DNA from: Epiperipatus broadwayi
Lineage: Eukaryota > Onychophora > Udeonychophora > Euonychophora > Peripatidae
Direction of reading: 5' to 3'
DNA: 64,000 nucleotides
NCBI GenBank assembly: GCA_028023455.1
Contig: JAQFVV010000043.1
Span: 540,001-604,000, forward strand
Both the position numbers and the translations under genes were made by a program. This document shows positions 59,101 to 64,000 of this stretch, in pieces. The notes below the pieces were generated by a model. That model was not told where the DNA came from. It saw nothing but the letters and a program-made list of their open reading frames with translations, and ran no database searches. Numbering within the stretch: position 1 is the stretch's first letter; each line of letters begins with the position of its first letter.

Positions 59101-59284
59101 ATAAAGGAGTATGCTACGTGTAATTTCAAGGTGGTCATTTGTAGGGTGTTGAGTCTTGGAGTACTGGCTTACGAGTTGAAGTGTGGTCGGACTTGGGATG
59201 TCACAGTCCTAGTCTGGTCAGCTTCGGTCTCTTTTGCTTGGATTCTGAATTCTGTTACGCGAATGTTCAAACTTGACTGTTACA
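56123..59284 (+). repeat. 3' LTR
   Basis: 3162 bp, collinear with 49975-53126. Scattered substitutions and small indels occur (for example +3 near 56327, and a 10-base loss near 58394). I see no obvious purine tract immediately before it; the preceding bases are T-rich, then ACAAGTTGACGGATA. Confidence 0.92.
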
Positions 59285-59298
59285 ATATATATATATTC

Positions 59299-59540
59299 TA
59301 ACAGGACAACTCTATTAACCTTACCTGTCATACCCTGTTGCGACATCAGATATAATGGACAGCCATTCACAGATGTCCCTATCCTAAAATACACTTGGAT
59401 ACTTCTATCAACTGGAACATCTTCATGCCTAACACATGGTGTACCAGAAATAATGGAACCTATCATCCCAAAGTTAATGGTGCCATATTTACCGGAACCA
59501 CAACGTACACCATATGATGACACGAATATGACTAAGTAAT
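59299..59540 (+). other. Unrecognised open stretch next to the LTR
   Basis: An open frame of about 80 codons from just right of the LTR to a TAA at 59537. Composition looks more protein-like than its surroundings (PVIPCCDIRYNGQPFTDVPI, then PEIMEPIIPKLMVPYLPEPQ). There is no family I recognise and no consensus splice sites on the plus strand. It may be a transposon relic split by the LTR insertion, or chance. Confidence 0.25.
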
Positions 59541-62020
59541 TGGATAACGTGGATGAAATGTCTCAACCTACTACAACAAGTCATATCATAAATTGGTCAT
59601 TCGACAACACATTTGGGTGTGTCAGATGTTTCAGAATTAGCAATGACAAGTAATAAAGGGAGTGCATCTCACTACTATCAGATCTGAGCCTTCAAATAGG
59701 ATGCTACAGATGTCACAATGAAATGCCCAGTTCCAAGTCACAACTACTTTCAATATACTAACTTATCATTTACTTAAAAATATTTCAATGTACCTTAGAC
59801 CAGCGCATATTCATTACATCTCCCTTCTAAGCCCTATTATACCACAGAATTTGAACTCAGGGAGTTCTTACAATCAAATCTCTTCAGGGATGGACCTACT
59901 CAATTATAAACTAAATCTGCCCATATATATAAGCCCAGATATAAGAAAATATTGATGATGATCAATTATTTATAAAAGCAATACACAATGATGATGATGA
60001 TCATCAAACCTATAGTAGTGTAAATTCCTAATGTGATAATAATGATCAACATTTAATGGCATCAATGCACAGTAATGATGGGGATGACCAAACAGAGATC
60101 AGATTGTTTCAAACAACTAATTTATTAACAACATAAAAAAAAAAATATTTACAAACAAGAAATAATAAAAGATTAATACTTAGTTATCAAAAAATGGTTT
60201 CCTTATCATCTTTGTGACTTCATATAAGAAAACAAAACACAATAATTTGACTTATATACATTATATTCTGTAATTCATTAAATATATATAAACATAACAC
60301 AAAATAAAGAAAATCACAATAAAAGTTCATTAATAATAAAATTACCCCATTAAAATAATTATTACAATATTTATAAGCTAGGGTAAATGTATTATCACTA
60401 TAACTGCCCACTCCAATTTATCTATATGTAGGTTAAAGTTATGGTATAAATTAATGACAGTGAAAGACCATTCATTCAGAAGGATTAATTATATATGCAG
60501 AATACATAAAATTACAAGTAAATATTAGTAAAATTGATTAGTATATTATCTATCTGGTCTTGTCTTAAAGTCTTTTCCTCCATATTATATATACAAAAAT
60601 CTTACTTGAGATAAGGTCATCTGGATGGGTTACTGTTGACTTCTAGAGGAATCTAAAAATTTACTTTATTAAAAAAAATATATATATTAATTGAAGAGGA
60701 TTTCTTTTTAAATTTACATCAACAAGATATTTCTCCATCCATTGGTTTTCTTTTAAGTTGTAGGTGATCGAATTTGGAAAAATACATTTTAAATACACAA
60801 TTAAAAAAAAAACAATATATAAACTTTCAAATAAAAAATTACAAAAGCAAAATATATATATATATAATCATCACGTGAATTAAGTATATAATTTCTCTTG
60901 AGTAAAGCAAGCTTTCAGTCTATAAAAAAATGTCAATATCCATGGTTAAAACTTCCAGTTCATCAACTCTGTTATTATTTATACATACAAAATCTCTTTC
61001 CTGATCGTATGACTCCATGGACAAATGGTGGTGCACCAGCGTTTCCAAAAGTAGACATTTTGATGACAAATTTTATAATCAAGCAATGACGTAGAAGTTA
61101 GTTAGAAAAATCCCACAGCATTAATTTTTTTTTACCCCATATATATCATAATGTTTCCTATATTATTACGTATATTTATAATTTAGCTTGATTATATATA
61201 TAAAAAAATTAGCTTTAAAAAAAAAAACAGTTACTCTTTTTTAGTAGTTTCAGATTTCCTTTGCATTAATACTCCTGTAATGAATTTAACTTGTAAAAGA
61301 ACTTGATTCACTAATCGTTCATTACTATTAATTTTAAATTAAGGTTTAACTTCTGGAAACAACAAACATTTTTCCTTTAAATGTCAAAAAGTTATTTTCC
61401 TTTTTTAAAAGAAATGAAAACTTAACTTTCTTGCTGTCTTCTTAATTCCCGGTCTCTCAACCATCGTCTGCTCTTTTTTTTCAATTGTAAAAAGAAACAC
61501 TCTTTCATCACATGACTGCTAAAAATAATATTATTACAACTTGAGAATAAAAAAATTTTAAAAAATCGCATTAGAAAATATATTTATTATTCAAAATTTG
61601 ACCATTTATTAAAATCTTGACCTCATATAAATTTAATCTTTAATTATGTCTGTTCTATGTCAGTCAATTAGTATTTTTTTTATTAATAGAATTAAATGAA
61701 TAAACAAATAGGCAAACAATTAATTTCTACCAATAAACGAACATATTAGTTTATATGCACATGTTTATCTACATATATATATATACACACAATGTAAACA
61801 AACAATTTATTTACTTACAATAGATAAAAACAAAATTAATCTTTCAAACATATCAGTCTACATGTATGTTGATGAAGGTATATATTACATTTATATAATC
61901 AAGTATGTAGGATATTTACCTTTCTTACCACTTGGTTTGAATTCAGATATTATTGAAGAAGACATTGGGACAGGTTTGTGTAAGCTGGTTGTAAGCCATC
62001 TCTTACAATATATATATATA

Positions 62021-62345
62021 ACGTATGCAGGATTCGAACTCAGACTTCACATGACCCTCAACTCTCCATGCCATCTCATATTGCTAACCCACCTGATCAC
62101 ACACATGTTGGAAAAATAAATAATCACCAATATACATATTTCGTGGAAAACCAGCACTCTTCAGTTGGTTCAGATTACCATCTCCGCACATATATACAAT
62201 CAGTGCTCAGCTTTATATTAAGATAGCCGATCTTCATAATTTAATGGACAGGCTTCAAACTACTCCAACCCATAACTCTTCAGCCTTCCATTTCATTGAA
62301 AGTCTAATGATGGAATATTCAAAGCCCCACATTAGTGCATACTTT
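62021..62345. repeat. FB-A arm, left half
   Basis: Runs from GATTCGAACTCAGACTTCAC to a GAAAGTCTAATGATGGAATA segment. The core on minus (62164-62139) is CTGAAGA-GTGCTGGTTTTCCAC-GAAA. The 85-residue plus-strand frame at 61862-62119 is partly this repeat. Confidence 0.75.
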
Positions 62346-62712
62346 CTATATGATTGAGAAATTTGTAATCATAAGGTTTAATAATAATTTTGATTGTAAA
62401 AGATAATATAATATTTTAAGCATTCAAAGTCAAAACTAAAGATTTCATTATTTTATGATGTACTCCAAATTTTAGATGCTAAAGTAAATTGGGTTTAGAT
62501 TATAATACAAAATGAAAAGATATCACTAATAAAGATCAGATGTTAATATTTGATAATGGTGTGTTACCTAAAATATGCCTTATGATAGAGAACTTAAGTA
62601 GAAAAAGAAATTCATAAACAGAGAAGAAGAATGGTGGATGGATGAGTAGATAAATAGATAAAGTTACATTATAAATGATTAGAAACAAGGTTTGAATAAA
62701 TAAATAAATTAC

Positions 62713-62860
62713 TTAGACTTTGGTAGCAATTTTCCTGACATTGGTGTGACCACAATTTTATTAGAAAAATCCATGCTCATTAAAGATGTTTCTTCAACAA
62801 TAAATTTAAATGAAGATTCTTCTTCATTTTGTAAAATAAAATTTTCAGTGACTGTAGTAC
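62713..62860 (-). CDS. HYDIN: HYDIN exon (most N-terminal in window)
   Basis: A 148-bp exon with acceptor AATATTACAG and donor GTAATT. It enters with two bases of a split codon and leaves with two. The peptide contains TVTENFILQNEEESSFKFIV, then SLMSMDFSNKIVVTP and MSGKLLPKS. The 'F.i.....l......i.V.P..G.l.P.s' pattern is the middle of an ASH/Hydin domain. The outgoing AA pairs with the first A of 42198-42405 to give Lys, producing LLPKSKLSFSVTF. The preceding exon is outside the window. Confidence 0.88.
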
Positions 62861-63194
62861 CTGTAATATTTATAAAAAATTTGAATTATCTTAAAACATT
62901 TTGATACATTTATTCTCTGAATATATAATAAATACAATCTATGATGTATAAAAAGAAATGTATTACTAGAAAACTCACAATGCAATTCATTATATTAAAA
63001 AAAGTGTATTAAAATTGCTTATCTCTCATACACATAAAATGCATATAAATTCATAAAATATAAAAAATATATGAGTATTGGATATAAAACATGTTTGATT
63101 TGAGTTTTTCATTGTTATATTTTAAGAAAAAAATCTATTTTTCTTCACAATAATAATTTCTTTTATCTTGATTTAAAAAAATAGTAATTTAATA

Positions 63195-63492
63195 TAGGGT
63201 ATTTGAACACAGACTTTCAAGCTCTATTTGACTATCCTCTCTATCTCGTACAACTGATACACATAACACACATATAAAAAAGATAAATGATCTTCAATAT
63301 ACATATTTCATGCTGAACCAGCACTCATCAGTCGGTCCAGATTATCATTTCTCACACATATGTCGGAGATGATGATTTGGACCAACTGATGAGAGCTGAT
63401 TCAGCATAAAATATTTAAATTGGAGATCATTGATTTTTTTTTACGTGTATGGTTGTACAAAATAGAGTGGATGGTCAAATCCCCTATAATAC
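63195..63492. repeat. FB-A fold-back with two facing hammerhead-like cores
   Basis: Ends TATAGGGTATTTGAACACAG and the inverse near CAAATCCCCTATAATA. The left arm has an intact core on minus (63331-63306: CTGATGA, GTGCT-GGTTC-AGCAT, GAAA). The right arm has a core on plus (63386-63411: CTGATGA, GAGCT-GATTC-AGCAT, AAAA). The centre is the palindrome ACATATGT. Confidence 0.8.
63306..63331 (-). ncRNA. Hammerhead-like ribozyme core (candidate)
   Basis: Core as described for the element. On this strand ATATGT just after GAA of the core could pair with ACATAT (plus 63358-63363) as stem III. The cleavage-site base would then be G, which hammerheads do not normally cut. Confidence 0.4.
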
Positions 63493-63787
63493 ATCCTAGA
63501 CTCCAGGTATATAAAATGTAATTGCATTTAAAATATTACAAAATAGTAACTTTATAAATAAAATTTAATTTGATTATATTTATTTGCATAAATGAATGTG
63601 GAAATTTTACATGCAAATTATTAGAAAAACATGTTCAACAATAATGTTCCTATTTACTCTTTAATAAAATTGACAGCCCCAAATTAAATCAATTTCTTAA
63701 CAGCCAACGTTATCTTTTTTGTAAGTGATTACTTAGTAAAATCATTATTCAGCATATTTATACAAAAAATTCCCCACAATCATTTAA

Positions 63788-63972
63788 AATATAGGGTATA
63801 TGAGCACAGACTTTCACATGACCCACCACTCTCCTCCACACTATCTCATAACACTGATACACTTGAACACACATATATTGAAAAGATAAATAATCACCAA
63901 TATACGTATTTCATGCTATGAGATAGAGTGGTGGGTCATGTGAAAGTCTGTGCTCATATACCCTATATATTA
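63788..63972. repeat. FB-A short deletion derivative
   Basis: 185 bp. ATAGGGTATATGAGCACAGA and its exact inverse enclose arms that meet at TTTCATGC/TATGAGATAG. The whole hammerhead-like centre is deleted. Confidence 0.85.
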
Positions 63973-64000
63973 CATATATAGACACAGGTATATAATAAGA

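Larger units (their letters stand above)
49975..59284 (+). mobile_element. LTR retrotransposon with 3.15 kb LTRs, no pol (LARD-like)
   Basis: Direct repeats of 3152 and 3162 bp begin TGAAA(T/C)GGGAACCTCC and end TGACTGTTACA, giving the TG...CA ends of LTRs. Flanks ATAT (49971-49974) and ATAT (59285-59288) could be a 4-bp target duplication, but the site is an (AT)n run. The 3.0 kb interior has a leader, a decayed gag-like frame and no recognisable protease, RT or integrase. It is therefore non-autonomous, resembling large retrotransposon derivatives (LARDs). LTR mismatch is roughly 2-3% in the first 300 bases by eye, so the insertion is fairly young. It is antisense to HYDIN, inside an intron. 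Confidence 0.9.
62861..64000 (-). other. HYDIN intron (partial)
   Basis: Runs from the acceptor of the 62713-62860 exon to the window edge. It contains two FB-A elements and otherwise AT-rich sequence with no recognisable exon. Confidence 0.8.

Noticed and set aside
49975-59284. Minus orientation for the LTR element
   Set aside because: A pyrimidine-rich stretch after the left LTR could be an inverted purine tract. The gag-like frame, TATA box, AATAAA motifs and primer-binding-like motif all favour plus.
49975-59284. Segmental duplication instead of LTRs
   Set aside because: Repeat boundaries are exactly TG...CA, outer flanks are not duplicated beyond a possible ATAT, and the interior has a retroelement layout.

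Overview
This window is an AT-rich (about 70% A+T by eye) piece of an animal nuclear genome. It lies inside a single large gene on the minus strand. Six short exons are recognisable at 62713-62860, 42198-42405, 27543-27767, 19712-19881, 6933-7131 and 1-215 (running off the left edge). They have canonical GT/AG splice sites and their reading phases join without a break. Together they encode about 388 consecutive residues of HYDIN, the giant ASH (ASPM-SPD-2-Hydin) domain protein of the central-pair apparatus of motile cilia and flagella. Only about 2% of the window is coding. Everything else is intron, five complete and one partial. HYDIN implies an animal with motile cilia or flagellated sperm. 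Very large, AT-rich introns packed with Penelope-like elements, APE-type LINEs, RTE remnants, hAT relics and fold-back repeats suggest an invertebrate, but I cannot name the clade from this window.

Layout in HYDIN transcription order (right to left): the partial intron right of 62860 carries two fold-back repeats. The 20.3 kb intron 42406-62712 carries a 9.3 kb LTR retrotransposon with unusually long 3.15 kb LTRs, a decayed gag-like frame and no pol, plus a decayed hAT transposon, an inverted SINE pair and a microsatellite/poly(A) tract. The 14.4 kb intron 27768-42197 carries a decayed Penelope-like element (reverse transcriptase plus GIY-YIG endonuclease), an inverted dimer of Penelope 3' ends, tRNA-derived SINEs and suspicious poly-C/poly-G islands. 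The 7.7 kb intron 19882-27542 carries a near-complete APE-type LINE and a perfect 65-bp-arm palindrome. The 12.6 kb intron 7132-19711 carries two further LINE copies arranged tail to head, a hAT MITE with target-site duplication, and a 1.5 kb TIR element holding telomere-like repeats. The 6.7 kb intron 216-6932 carries an RTE fragment and several fold-back repeats.

Fold-back families (names are mine). FB-A has terminal GAGCACAGACTTTCACATGAC-type inverted repeats. FB-B has AACATCACATGATCACCAT-type ends. FB-C has CTGTAAACCTTAAGAATATGC-like ends. FB-G is the Penelope 3'-tail type. FB-H is a tRNA-headed SINE. FB-I is a short hairpin repeat. The most interesting pattern is that at least five of these families contain a CTGA(T/A)GA - hairpin - GAAA block, the conserved core layout of hammerhead ribozymes. 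In FB-A the hairpin is a clean 5-bp stem. Hammerhead ribozymes are known in Penelope-like elements and animal retrozymes, and a Penelope remnant here lies between two FB-A copies. Most copies lack an obviously competent cleavage nucleotide, so activity is unproven.

The mobile elements probably have no functional link to HYDIN beyond enlarging its introns. None interrupts a recognised exon.
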